Shown: positions 8,540-17,645 of the stretch, piece by piece | Numbering within the stretch: the stretch's first letter is position 1 | Layout: the number at the start of each line of letters is the position of its first letter | DNA from: AP-15 sp035503615 | GTDB taxonomy: Bacteria > Pseudomonadota > Alphaproteobacteria > ATCC43930 > CGMCC-115725 | Length of the DNA: 64,000 bases | Direction: 5' to 3' | NCBI GenBank assembly: GCA_035503615.1 | Contig: DATJTI010000032.1 | Location: 1 to 64,000 of the forward strand | Position numbers and translations under genes: made by a program | Notes under the pieces: model-generated | Database searches by the model: none | What the model saw: the letters and a program-made list of their open reading frames with translations, nothing else | What the model was told of the DNA's origin: nothing

Positions 8540-9694
8540 CTACCGACCGAGGATACGGGTGCGGACCACGCCGGCAAGGCGATCGATCGCTGCATCGGGG
8601 TGCGCTGCGGTAAACGCAAAGCGCAGCCGCGCCGTACCGGCGGGTACGGTCGGCGGGCGGATCGCGGCGACGAGATATCCTTCCTCCTCGAGCAGGCGGG
8701 AGGCGTCGAGCGTCGCCCGGACATCGCCGATCACCACCGGCACGATCGGGCTTTGCGCAGCGTCGAGGCCCACCAGCCGGGTGAAGGCGCGCGCTTTCGC
8801 CAGAGGCAGCGCCGCGTAGGCGGGATCGCCCTCGATGATGTCGAGCGCCGCGAGCGCCGCCGCGACCATCGCCGGCGGCAGGCCGGTCGAGTAGATCAGC
8901 GTGCGGGCGCGGGTGCGGATCAGGTCGATGACCGGCGCGGAGGCGCAGAGATACCCGCCATGGCTGCCGATCGCCTTCGACAACGTGCCCATCTGCAGCG
9001 GCACATCGGCCTTTGTCCCGTCCAGGAAGCTCGAACCGCGGCCGCCGCCAATCACCCCGACGCCATGTGCGTCGTCGGACATGAGCCAGGCATCGTGCCG
9101 CCGCGCCAGTGCCGCGAGCGCGGGCAGCGGCGCCAGGTCCCCATCCATCGAGAACACGCCGTCGGTGGCGATCAGCGCGTGACGGTGCCCCCCGCGATGC
9201 TCGGCGAGGAGCGCCTCGGCGTGGTTCACATCGTTGTGCCGGAAGCCGAAGACCCGGCCGCCGCTCATCCGGGCGCCGGCCCAGATACAGGCATGTGCCA
9301 ACTCGTCGACCAGCAGAAGATCGTCGCGCCCGATCAGCGCCGGGATGATGCCGGTGTTGGCCTGATACCCCGAGCCGAAGACGCAGGCGCCCTCGGTGCC
9401 CTTGAGCCGCGCCAACCGCAGCTCGAGCTCGGCGAACAGCGGATGGTTGCCGGTGACCAGCCGCGACGCGCCCGAACCCACGCCGTAGCGGCGCAGCGCC
9501 GCCGCTGCCGCGTCGACCACGCGCGGATGGTGGGTCAGGTTCAGGTAGTCGTTGCATGAGAAAGACATCAGCCGGCGGCGATCGCGCACCACCCAGATGC
9601 CGTCCTCGCGCAGCGTGTCGACCAGCCGCCGCCGCAGGTTGCGCGCGTCGAGCTCGGCGAGCTTTGCCGCGGCGAAGGCGTCGAGGCTGTCCAT
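8540..9694 (-). CDS. bioF: 8-amino-7-oxononanoate synthase
   Basis: 384 residues of the alpha-oxoamine synthase family. The N-terminal FSCNDYLNLTHHPRV (about 45-59), the cofactor Asp/His region SDDAHGVGV (206-214) and the PLP-binding Lys240 in GTLSKAIGSHGG are all present. It condenses pimeloyl-ACP or -CoA with L-alanine to give 8-amino-7-oxononanoate. It starts 4 bp after bioA and ends 3 bp before bioD, consistent with one transcript. Confidence 0.96.
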   Translation of the reverse strand: MDSLDAFAAAKLAELDARNLRRRLVDTLREDGIWVVRDRRRLMSFSCNDYLNLTHHPRVVDAAAAALRRYGVGSGASRLVTGNHPLFAELELRLARLKGTEGACVFGSGYQANTGIIPALIGRDDLLLVDELAHACIWAGARMSGGRVFGFRHNDVNHAEALLAEHRGGHRHALIATDGVFSMDGDLAPLPALAALARRHDAWLMSDDAHGVGVIGGGRGSSFLDGTKADVPLQMGTLSKAIGSHGGYLCASAPVIDLIRTRARTLIYSTGLPPAMVAAALAALDIIEGDPAYAALPLAKARAFTRLVGLDAAQSPIVPVVIGDVRATLDASRLLEEEGYLVAAIRPPTVPAGTARLRFAFTAAHPDAAIDRLAGVVRTRILGR

Positions 9695-9698
9695 CCGT

Positions 9699-10967
9699 CT
9701 ATCTCCGCTCTGCGAGCACGCGGCAGATGGCGCCCGTCAGCCGCTCCAGGTCATCCTCGCCGATGGTCAACGCCGGGGTCAGGTAGACGATGTTGCCGAA
9801 CGGCCGGATCCAGACGCCGGCCTCGATAAAGCGGCGCTTCAGCGCGTTCACGTCGCCGAGCGTGTCGAGCTCAACGACCCCGATTGCGCCCTTGACGCGG
9901 ACGTCGCGGACCCCCGGCATCGCCCGGCACGGCGCGAGTCCGGTGCCCAGGCGCTCGGCGATCACCGCAACCTGGGCCAGGCGATCCTCCTCGGCGAACA
10001 AATCGAGCGAGGCGTTGGCCGCCGCGCAGGCCAGCGCATTACCCATGAATGTCGGCCCGTGCATCAAGGCATGCGCCGGATCGTCCGACCAGAAGGCGTC
10101 GAACACCTTGCGGCTCGCGACCGTCGCCGCGAGCGGCAGCGTGCCGCCGGTCAGCGCCTTCGACAGCGTTACGATGTCCGGGGTCACCCCGGCGGCATCG
10201 CACGCGAACATCGTCCCGGTGCGGCCGAAGCCGGTGAAGATCTCATCGAAGATCAGCAGCAGCCCGCAGCGATCGGCCGCGGCGCGCAGGCGGTGCAGCA
10301 CGTCGGGCGCGTGGAACAACATGCCGCCGGCGCCCTGTACCAGCGGCTCGACGATGATCCCGGCCAGCTCGTCGGCATGGCGGGCGAGAAAGCGGTTGAG
10401 CGCCGCGGCACTCTCCTCATCGCGCGGCAGATCGATGATGTGGTGCTGCGGCAGGAACCCGGCAAAGGCGCGGTGCATACCCTCATCCGGATCGCATACC
10501 GCCATCGCGCCGGTCGTGTCGCCGTGATACGCGCCGCGAAACGCGAGAAACCGGGTACGGCCGCGTTCGCCGCGGTTCAGGCGGTACTGCACCGCCATCT
10601 TCATTGCGACCTCGACCGCGACCGAGCCGGAATCGGAAAAAAACACCCGGTCAAACCCCGCCGGCAGCAGCGCGCAGAGCCGGCGCGCCAACACATAGGC
10701 CGGCTCGTTGGCGAGGTCGCCGAACATCACATGCGGCATCAGCGCGAGCTGTCGCCGCACCGCGTCGCAAATTCTCGGATGGTTATAGCCGTGGCAGGCG
10801 GTCCACCACGAGGCGATGCCGTCGACCAGTTCACGGCCGTCGGCAAGGACGATGCGCGTGCCCTCGGTGCGCGCCACCGGGAGGGCCGGCATCGCCGTCT
10901 TCATCTGGGTGTAGGGCAGCCAGACATGCCGCACCCCGGCCGCGTACCAATCGGGGACAGAGGTCAC
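9699..10967 (-). CDS. bioA: Adenosylmethionine-8-amino-7-oxononanoate aminotransferase
   Basis: 422 residues from a GTG start. The family N-terminus DWYAAGVRHVWLPYTQMK begins at residue 6. The DEIFTGFGRTGTMFAC block (about 241-256) and the PLP Lys270 in LSKALTGG are intact. It converts 8-amino-7-oxononanoate to 7,8-diaminopelargonate using SAM as amino donor. I place the start at GTG 10967 because it overlaps the TGA of the bioB remnant in a GTGA coupling. An ATG at 11180 would only add a non-homologous extension. Because its original coupling partner is truncated, expression now depends on whatever promoter lies near 11.15-11.5 kb. Confidence 0.94.
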   Translation of the reverse strand: MTSVPDWYAAGVRHVWLPYTQMKTAMPALPVARTEGTRIVLADGRELVDGIASWWTACHGYNHPRICDAVRRQLALMPHVMFGDLANEPAYVLARRLCALLPAGFDRVFFSDSGSVAVEVAMKMAVQYRLNRGERGRTRFLAFRGAYHGDTTGAMAVCDPDEGMHRAFAGFLPQHHIIDLPRDEESAAALNRFLARHADELAGIIVEPLVQGAGGMLFHAPDVLHRLRAAADRCGLLLIFDEIFTGFGRTGTMFACDAAGVTPDIVTLSKALTGGTLPLAATVASRKVFDAFWSDDPAHALMHGPTFMGNALACAAANASLDLFAEEDRLAQVAVIAERLGTGLAPCRAMPGVRDVRVKGAIGVVELDTLGDVNALKRRFIEAGVWIRPFGNIVYLTPALTIGEDDLERLTGAICRVLAERR

Positions 10968-11146
10968 CGGCGCGACCCGGCTGCCGGCGTGGCGGTTGCA
11001 ACGAGGCCGAGCCGGGCGAACCGCGCATGGCCGCGGTCGGCTCCCGGGTTGGCACTGGTCAATAGCTTGTCGCCGGCGAAACTCGAATTGGCGCCGGCGA
11101 GGAAGTCCCGAGCCGAGCAATTTGCGGTGCGCATTGTCTGGCTCAC
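10964..11146 (-). pseudogene. bioB: bioB (biotin synthase) 3' remnant
   Basis: The frame reads DFLAGANSSFAGDKLLTSA, then NPGADRGHARFARLGLV and a stop. This matches the extreme C-terminus of biotin synthase, whose family form is (C)FLAGANSIF.G.KLLTT.NP followed by FRKLGL. Only about the last 55 codons remain. The radical-SAM CxxxCxxC cluster and barrel are absent upstream to 11.5 kb. The stop overlaps the bioA GTG, showing it was once the first gene of this operon. The remnant cannot be active. Confidence 0.8.
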
Positions 11147-11498
11147 GATTTTGGAGCTCGAACAGGCAGACGATTACCACGCATTATGCCGCCACGGATC
11201 TGCACGAGACGACCATCTCTTCGCCGACAATGCCGTCAAAGGTGCTCTGGCGGCTGGCCAGGGGCCGGGAGATCCGTAGCTTGAAACACACCGGATAGGG
11301 GCCGAGAAACAGACCGCCGCGGGCGCGGCGTAAGAGATAGGTGATCCGGCGCCGTGCCGGATGGTGCCGGCAGGTCCCGTCTCGATGTTCGACGCACCAT
11401 GCCGTTCCAACCCCACTTGCAGTGTTTCGTCTGCCGGGCGAGCATGAGGTCACGTCGCCCGGCGGATGGTCGCGCCAGGCTTCGGACGGAGCGCTGGC
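11147..11498. other. Breakpoint region between the bioB remnant and the MBL-fold gene
   Basis: No complete gene is seen. The missing 5' part of bioB should lie here but does not. A short minus-strand frame (ITYLLRRARGGLFLGPYPV and on to a stop near 11184) has no recognisable family. The region probably carries the deletion/insertion junction and any new promoter for bioAFD. Confidence 0.4.
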
Positions 11499-13163
11499 AT
11501 GGCCTGGATCCTGAGCATAACGACAATCGATGTCGGACAGGGCGAGAGTTCGCTGATTGTTGCGAACGACCCGGCTGCCGGACAACGGCGTACCATGCTG
11601 ATCGATGGCGGCCTCGCCGGCTACGCACGAACCGTCCATGGTTACGTCGCCGCCCAGCTCGCCCTGTTGGGGGCCAACCGGCTCGACCATATCGTCGTCA
11701 GCCACTACGACGAGGACCATTCCAGCGGGATCACGGCGCTGTTGCTGGCCGACAATCTGGACGCGATCGTTCGCATTGTCACCGCCGCGGCCGTCGCCGC
11801 GCGGGCGGCCAGCGTGCTGGTCGGCGGAACCCGCCAAAATCAGATCGCCGCCGGGGCCGCCGCCGCCGTTGCATGCATGCGCGGCGGCTATGATGACGGC
11901 CATGGGAACAACCATGCCAATGTCGCGGTAACCGCCGGCCAATACGCCGACGCAGTGAATTTTCCTGGCGGCACGACAGATGCCGCCGCGGCGACCCGCG
12001 GTGTAAGCGAAGGGAACGACGCCGCCGACAATGCGATGAACCTGAACGGGTCGATCGTCCATGCCGCTCCGCGCAGGAACGCCGCGGCGCGTGCGATCGG
12101 CATCGCCGCGGCCACGACGCCGGGCAACCCTGCGGCGAAGCAGGCAGCGGCAGCCAATGCGGCGTTCATGGGACTGCGCGCGGCGGTTCCGACGGTCAGT
12201 CGCTTCCGAACCGGCGGGCTCTACCGCAACACGCAGGTCATTGACATCGGCAATACCCACCACACGCCGGCGGAATATCAGCACTCCGTCGCGGGCCATG
12301 TGTCGTTCGGCGGCACTGTTGTCACGGCACCGGGCGTGGATCGCCTCCGCACCGGTCTCGCCGCCGGCAATCTCGGCGACGAGATTCTCTGGAACAGCGG
12401 TCCGAACGCGATTGCGGCACCGGCAAACTCGCCGGCCGCGTTTGTCGTTGCCAACAACCGCAGCGTCTGGCGCGCGCCGGCGAACCAGCTTCCGGTGAAC
12501 TCCGGGCAGGCGGACAATGATGTCAGCATCGGATTGATCGTCCGCTTCAATCGATTCTTCTTCTACACCGCCGGGGACCTGCCCAGCCAGGGTGACCAAC
12601 TCGTCGCCAACTCGGTGATGAACCGGCAACTGCCCGACCCGCAGAACCCGCCGGCCGGCCTATTCCCGCTGCCGGCCAAGATCGCCGCGTTCAAGTGCGG
12701 CCATCACGGCTCGCAATATTCCACCAGCAACGCGTTCCTTCAGACAGCGCTGGCGGAGACCGCCTTCGTCTCTTGCGGCGTCAACCAGTTCGGGCAGGGT
12801 GAGAACCATCCGGCCCCCGCGCTGATCAACCGGCTGCACGGCGACGCGACCATCGACTATTTCTTCCTGACCAATTGCAACTACGTCACGGCGAATGTCC
12901 CGGCGTCGAACGGGAACAACCAGCTCGTCGCGATCGGCAACAAGTCGCGGGTGTGCGGCGACAACGGCCAAGCCAATCTCGCGGTCGGGCGCCCGCGGGG
13001 CGATGCGAGACTGACGATCAGTGAGGCCGAGTCCACCTCGAACAACGCCGGGCTGCCGCTTCGGCAGTTCCACGTGACGTATTTCGACGACGACAACAAC
13101 GGCGTCGGCCCGTTCGGTGTGCCGATCCCGGTGGGCATGCGGACCGAGCACGTGCCGTTCTGA
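11499..13163 (+). CDS. Metallo-beta-lactamase-fold protein, ComEC-C-terminal-like
   Basis: About 554 residues from the ATG at 11499, preceded by GGACGGAG; an in-frame ATG at 11466 is possible. The N-terminus has the MBL signature: TTIDVGQGESSLI, LIDGG, then the metal-binding VSHYDEDHSSG (HxDxDH-type). A second motif KCGHHGSQYSTSNAF falls near residue 400, typical of ComEC-like competence/nuclease MBL domains. Between them lies a long Ala-rich insert (about 100-270) not usual for the fold. No membrane helices or signal peptide are seen, so it is not a full ComEC channel. It is convergent with the collagen-like cluster, so a functional link to it is uncertain. Confidence 0.75.
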   Translation: MAWILSITTIDVGQGESSLIVANDPAAGQRRTMLIDGGLAGYARTVHGYVAAQLALLGANRLDHIVVSHYDEDHSSGITALLLADNLDAIVRIVTAAAVAARAASVLVGGTRQNQIAAGAAAAVACMRGGYDDGHGNNHANVAVTAGQYADAVNFPGGTTDAAAATRGVSEGNDAADNAMNLNGSIVHAAPRRNAAARAIGIAAATTPGNPAAKQAAAANAAFMGLRAAVPTVSRFRTGGLYRNTQVIDIGNTHHTPAEYQHSVAGHVSFGGTVVTAPGVDRLRTGLAAGNLGDEILWNSGPNAIAAPANSPAAFVVANNRSVWRAPANQLPVNSGQADNDVSIGLIVRFNRFFFYTAGDLPSQGDQLVANSVMNRQLPDPQNPPAGLFPLPAKIAAFKCGHHGSQYSTSNAFLQTALAETAFVSCGVNQFGQGENHPAPALINRLHGDATIDYFFLTNCNYVTANVPASNGNNQLVAIGNKSRVCGDNGQANLAVGRPRGDARLTISEAESTSNNAGLPLRQFHVTYFDDDNNGVGPFGVPIPVGMRTEHVPF

Positions 13164-13227
13164 GCAGCGCGATGATCGTTCCCGCCTGACGCCGCGCCGC
13201 GCGCCAGGCGGGTTGTCGCAGCACCCC

Positions 13228-14418
13228 TCAGCCGGGCTGGATGACGACTTTCGCCGGCTGGCCGGACACCGTGCCGGGACCGGCCTGCGCGCCGGTCGCA
13301 CCGGCGGGGCCGGTGCCGCCGCGGGATCCCCCGCCGTTCCCCTTGCCGCCCGACCCGCCGCCGCCGCCCGGCCCGCCGCTGCCGGGCGGGCCGCCGGCAC
13401 CGCCATTGCCCGGCGGTACAACCTGCGGCAGTCCGCCTTGCAAGAGCTTCGCGAGGTCGCCGGCGGGCACGGTGACGACGATGTTGCCGCTGGCGTTCAC
13501 CGCATTACCGCCCGGCCCGCCTGGCCCGCCGGTCCCGCCGGTCCCGCCCTGGGCGCCGCTGCCGCCGCCGTTGCCGGTGCAGCCGCAGGTCCGGCCGTCG
13601 CCGCCATTGCCGCCCTGGCCGCCATCGCCCCCTGGCCCACCGGGCTGGCCGTTGCCACCGGTGCCGGAGCGCGTGGCGACGATCACCTGATAGCCGGTGG
13701 GAACCGTCACCTGCCGCGTGACCGTGATTATCGCCATCTGGCTGGGAATGCCCGAATTGCCGGTGGCTCCCGGCGCCCCCTGGGTGCCGGTGGCGCCACG
13801 CGTCCCATTGCCGCCGCCCGACCCGGCGATGCCCGCCGAGGAACACTGGCCGGGCGCCCCGGATTGCGCCTGTCCTGGGGTCGGCGGCTTCGACGGGGCC
13901 GGAATAGCGGCGCCGGTGGCCCCCAGGATGTTGAAGTCCCCGGGCGCACCGGGCGAGCCGTTGCGCGTCAGGGTCTCGCAGGTAAATTGCAGCGGCGTTT
14001 TGTAGCAGATCACATTGCCGCCGTTGTTCATCGTGAAGTCGCTCAGCACGACCACGCGAAGTTCGCCGTTCGGCGTCGACAGGTCCCACGGCGCGGAGAT
14101 CGTCTTCGGTTCCGCCGATGCCGTCACATGCACCGTCAGCGGCAGCCGCACCTCCGCGGCAGCCTTGTCAGCCGCTGAAATCGGCGCGGTGCCGAAGAGG
14201 TGGCTATGCACGCGCTCCAATAGGCCATCGTCGCCGAGGTCGATCCCTTCCAACAACGCGGCCAACGCCGAATCCCGCTTCGGATCCTCGGCTCCGGTGT
14301 CGAGCAGTTGCCGCAGCTCATCCAGCGTATGCACCTGCACGACGCTCTCGACCACGCCGCGCTTGGCGTCGGCCGCGTTGATACCAAGCCGCCCCAGCCG
14401 GTAGTTCAAGTCGAACAT
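13228..14418 (-). CDS. Collagen-like Gly-X-Y repeat protein (cluster gene 8)
   Basis: 396 residues. A non-repetitive N-terminal domain (about 1-150) ends in a stretch with beta-helix-like character (GELRVVVLSDFTMNNGGNV, then ICYKTPLQF). It is followed by Gly-rich Gly-X-Y tracts (about 153-225, 252-300, 335-385). Two short non-collagenous strands interrupt them: MAIITVTRQVTVPTGYQVI and NIVVTVPAGDLAKLL. There is no signal peptide, transmembrane helix or sorting motif. It is last in the eight-gene minus-strand cluster, 24 bp after its paralogue-like neighbour. The architecture suggests a fibrous or surface-layer component, but the function is unknown. Confidence 0.75.
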   Translation of the reverse strand: MFDLNYRLGRLGINAADAKRGVVESVVQVHTLDELRQLLDTGAEDPKRDSALAALLEGIDLGDDGLLERVHSHLFGTAPISAADKAAAEVRLPLTVHVTASAEPKTISAPWDLSTPNGELRVVVLSDFTMNNGGNVICYKTPLQFTCETLTRNGSPGAPGDFNILGATGAAIPAPSKPPTPGQAQSGAPGQCSSAGIAGSGGGNGTRGATGTQGAPGATGNSGIPSQMAIITVTRQVTVPTGYQVIVATRSGTGGNGQPGGPGGDGGQGGNGGDGRTCGCTGNGGGSGAQGGTGGTGGPGGPGGNAVNASGNIVVTVPAGDLAKLLQGGLPQVVPPGNGGAGGPPGSGGPGGGGGSGGKGNGGGSRGGTGPAGATGAQAGPGTVSGQPAKVVIQPG

Positions 14419-14442
14419 GTCAGCCCCCTTCAGCCGTAAACG

Positions 14443-15747
14443 TCAGGCACGAGCCGGCGCTGGCGACCGCGCGTCCTGTGTCGCCTCTTCCGTATGCGGC
14501 TCCTCGTTGAGGAACATCGGCGGCGCCGGGCGATCCCGGCCCGGCCGCCCGGGTGCGCCGGGATCGCCGTTGCGGCCGGGCGCACCCGCGGCACCTCCGG
14601 AGCCCGGCGGCCCACCGGCGCCGCCGCGCCCACCGGCTCCGGCGCGGCCCCCCGGCCCGCCGAAGGCCGGCAGCGGCCGCAGCTCGATGCGCCCCTGATC
14701 GGTTGTGCGCGCCAGTACGTAGACGTTGGATGCGATGCCGCCGGACCCGCCGGCGCCGCCATCGCCGCCGCGCCCGCCATCGCCGCCATCGCCGCCTTTC
14801 CCGGGGGGTATCGTGATCTGCCGCGCGTCCACGCCGTCTGCGCCGGCGCCGCCTGTGCCGCCCGCGCCGCCATCGGCGCCGTCACCGCCATGGCCGCCCT
14901 CGCCGCCGGCAGCCAGGATGGCGACATGGCCGACAACCTCGCGCAGCGTGATCTCAGCGAGTTTCGCGGCCCCACCATTGCGCCCGGCCCCACCCGGCGA
15001 CCCGTCCTCGCCACGTCCGCCCGCCTGCCCGTCCTGCAGCTGCGGCAGGTAGGCGCCGACGAGGCGCGGCCCGAGCAGCGTCGGCACCGTCGGGGGTGTT
15101 CGCCCAGGTGCGCCGACCGTCCCCGGCCGCCCCGCGCCGCCGCCCGCGCCGTGCAACGGGCCTTCCCGCGCGTCGACAGAAAACGGCGTCGGCAGGATGC
15201 CGATGTGATAAGAGCCCGCCGGCTCCGGCCGGTCGCTGCCGACGATGCGCTGGCACAGCAGGAAGAACAGGTTGCCCTGCACGATCAGCCGTGCGCCCGG
15301 CCGCAGGACCAGTTCGCCGACATTGACCACGCTGATCACGTCGTCGCGCGCATCGAGCCCCCACGCCTCGCCGCGCACGCTGACATCCCACACACTGTCC
15401 GTCGCCACGACCCGCCGGCGCACGCTGAGCGCACGCGCGTGGAACGGCAGGTGCCTGGCCAGACCGGCGAGGTCGGATTCGGCCACCGCACAGCCTGCGA
15501 AGGCGCCCGCTTCGCAGCGATCATGCACGCCTTGCCCGATCCGGAGGCGGGCCAGGATGACCGGATTGAAGAAATGCCGGCGCCTGATCGCGCGCATCGC
15601 CTCATCGGCCATCGACAGGAACCGGCCATGCTCGAGCGATGGCAGCAGCAAATCGGATACGACCGTTTCGCCCGTGGCCAGCGCGGCGCGGTCATGGCCC
15701 AGTGCATCGGCGCGGCGCAGGAACTCCGCTTCCTGTTGCGGTGTCAC
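14443..15747 (-). CDS. Collagen-like Gly-rich protein (cluster gene 7)
   Basis: 434 residues from a GTG that overlaps the glycosyltransferase stop (GTGA). An N-terminal globular part (about 1-200) includes a strand-rich segment (DVISVVNVGELVLRPGARL) that parallels the last gene's N-terminal domain. Gly-rich tracts follow, with GG-D/A-G-GG runs broken by AKLAEITLREVVGHVAILA, ARQITIPPG and SNVYVLARTTDQGRIELRP. So the layout is globular head plus repeated Gly segments alternating with single beta strands, shared with its downstream neighbour. No export signal is visible. It may be a scaffold or filament protein, which is inference. Confidence 0.75.
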   Translation of the reverse strand: MTPQQEAEFLRRADALGHDRAALATGETVVSDLLLPSLEHGRFLSMADEAMRAIRRRHFFNPVILARLRIGQGVHDRCEAGAFAGCAVAESDLAGLARHLPFHARALSVRRRVVATDSVWDVSVRGEAWGLDARDDVISVVNVGELVLRPGARLIVQGNLFFLLCQRIVGSDRPEPAGSYHIGILPTPFSVDAREGPLHGAGGGAGRPGTVGAPGRTPPTVPTLLGPRLVGAYLPQLQDGQAGGRGEDGSPGGAGRNGGAAKLAEITLREVVGHVAILAAGGEGGHGGDGADGGAGGTGGAGADGVDARQITIPPGKGGDGGDGGRGGDGGAGGSGGIASNVYVLARTTDQGRIELRPLPAFGGPGGRAGAGGRGGAGGPPGSGGAAGAPGRNGDPGAPGRPGRDRPAPPMFLNEEPHTEEATQDARSPAPARA

Positions 15748-17645
15748 GGCACCCGGCCGGCCGGCATCAGGCTGTCGATGCGCGCGAAAGGCCGCTTGCG
15801 CTGCACGGCGGCGAACATCGCCTCCTGGTCGCGCCGCGCGGCAGGCTGCGCATGGTGGCAGCGCGGATTGGCGTCATTGTAGACGCACAGCACGCGGTCG
15901 TTGAACCGGACGCGCGCGAAGCCGGCCATTTCCAGCAGCGGGAACATCACTGCCGCATCCGCCGCGGCGCGCAGCCATCGGCCCCGGTCGTCACGAAAGC
16001 AGGCCAGGTCCGGATCCTGGTCGGCAATGCGGCGGAACAACGCGGCGCGGAAGCTGCGCAGATGCGAGACACGGGAGCCGCGCCGCAGCGTGCGGAAATC
16101 CGCCTCCGACGCGAACGGCTGCGCGAAGCCCAGCGCACCGTCAGGGGTGGTGAACTGTCCGTAGGTCACCCAGCAATCGCTGCGCGCATGGAGATCGGCG
16201 ACATGGGCAAGCGCGTCGGGCGCGGCGAGCCAGTCATCGCCATCCAGCATAACGACGATGTCCTCCTCCTCGCACACCTCGCCGACAGCACGATGGAGGT
16301 TCCACAGCGCGCCGCGACTCTCGGCATTGTCGAGGCGCATGATACGTGCGTCGTCCGTCGGGATGCAGCACTCGCTGCCATCCGTCGAGGCATCGTTGAT
16401 ATAGCAGGCGAGGACCTCCGCGCCGCGCTGTTCGAGCACGCTCGCGACGTTGCGGGCGAGGAAGGCGCCGGCATCGCGGAATGGCGCGAGGACGACGACG
16501 CGGCGCCGCGCCGCGCGAGCCTCCGCCGGCATCGGAAACATCGCCTCGACCGCCAGGCGGCGGGCGTGACGGGCGGTCGTGATGATCTCGAGCGGCGGGT
16601 CGACCGGCTGGTTCAGAACGGCGTTGAACGCCTCGATCGCCTCGGAGACGCGCCCGACCGCGCAGGCGCATAGCCCGTATTCGAACGCGAAATGGTATGC
16701 GTAGATCGCGCGGGCGATGAACAGATAGTCGTCCGGGTAGCGGATGCCGTGGCCTGCCAGGGCCGCGAACAGGTACCCCTGCGCGAACTCGCCGCGCTCG
16801 CGATAGTGCTGCACGATATGGAAAATCGGCTCGAGGCGCGTCGGCCGTGCCGCATAGGCGACGAGCAGAGCCTGCTGCACGCTCGCCCAATCGGTGCCGA
16901 GCCAGTCCTGCATCACCGCCGCGCGAAACAGCGCGTACCAGCGCTCTTCCTCCCACCCCGCATGGCGTGTGCGTTCGCGATACCAATAGAGCGCCTCTGC
17001 GAAGCGGCCGAGATGAGCATAGGATTCCGCCAGATAAAACATCGCGCGGTAATCGGCCGGGTCGCGCGCCAGGGCTTCGGTGAGCAATGCCGCGTCGCGC
17101 GTGAACTTGTTCGCGCGGTTGCCGCCATCGCCGTGATGCACCAGCGAGACGGAGGGCAGCACGCCATCGGTCGTGGCGGTATCGGCGGTGATGTATTCGT
17201 GCGTCACGCCGATGAAGCGCCAAGCGTGGCGGCTGGCGACCAGCATCACCTGCGCATAGTCGAGCAACGGGTCGTCGTAGCGCAGCCAGTAACGATCGGC
17301 GATGAGGGATCTCTTGAAGTCCGGGTCGCGCACCGCCAGCGTCATGTCCGCGTCCAGGATCAGGACATAGTCCGCACGGAGCCGCGCGAGCGCGATCGCC
17401 GCACTGCGGTTGTGCCCGAAATCGACCCAGGCGTGATGATGCAGTTCACCGGGTATGCCGTCGAGCGCCGCCATCACCAGATCGGGCGTGCGGTCGGTCG
17501 ATCCGGTGTCGCAAACGACCCAGGCGTCCAGATACGGCCGCACGGAGGCGAGCGCACGCCCGATCACCGCCGCCTCGTCGCGCACGATCATGCACAGGCA
17601 CAGCGTTGGCTCACGCGCGCCGGACATAGCGCACCGATGCGGCAT
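15744..17645 (-). CDS. Two-domain GT2-type glycosyltransferase with central TPR-like region (cluster gene 6)
   Basis: 633 residues from the first Met, or 627 from the Met at 17627. The first GT2 domain (about 12-130) has LCMIVRDEAAVIGRALASV, VVCDTGSTDRTPDLV and the DxD-like ILDADMTLAV. The middle (about 190-370) is helical with TPR flavour (ADYRAMFYLAESYAHLGRF, AEALYWYRE). A second GT2-like domain (about 385-560) has VVVLAPFRDAGAFLARNVA, NDASTDGS and MLDGDDWLA. It probably transfers two sugars or acts on two acceptors in the cytoplasm. Its start overlaps the previous stop by 17-35 bp and its stop overlaps the next gene, so it belongs to the cluster and may modify its products. Confidence 0.82.
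   Translation of the reverse strand: MPHRCAMSGAREPTLCLCMIVRDEAAVIGRALASVRPYLDAWVVCDTGSTDRTPDLVMAALDGIPGELHHHAWVDFGHNRSAAIALARLRADYVLILDADMTLAVRDPDFKRSLIADRYWLRYDDPLLDYAQVMLVASRHAWRFIGVTHEYITADTATTDGVLPSVSLVHHGDGGNRANKFTRDAALLTEALARDPADYRAMFYLAESYAHLGRFAEALYWYRERTRHAGWEEERWYALFRAAVMQDWLGTDWASVQQALLVAYAARPTRLEPIFHIVQHYRERGEFAQGYLFAALAGHGIRYPDDYLFIARAIYAYHFAFEYGLCACAVGRVSEAIEAFNAVLNQPVDPPLEIITTARHARRLAVEAMFPMPAEARAARRRVVVLAPFRDAGAFLARNVASVLEQRGAEVLACYINDASTDGSECCIPTDDARIMRLDNAESRGALWNLHRAVGEVCEEEDIVVMLDGDDWLAAPDALAHVADLHARSDCWVTYGQFTTPDGALGFAQPFASEADFRTLRRGSRVSHLRSFRAALFRRIADQDPDLACFRDDRGRWLRAAADAAVMFPLLEMAGFARVRFNDRVLCVYNDANPRCHHAQPAARRDQEAMFAAVQRKRPFARIDSLMPAGRVP

Noticed and set aside
10968..11180. 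Longer N-terminus for bioA starting at ATG 11180
   Set aside because: The extension has no BioA homology, while the same DNA encodes the bioB C-terminus in another frame and the GTGA overlap sets the start at 10967.
11184..12629. 481-codon minus-strand frame opposite the MBL gene
   Set aside because: The plus strand carries clear MBL motifs; the antisense reading has no features.
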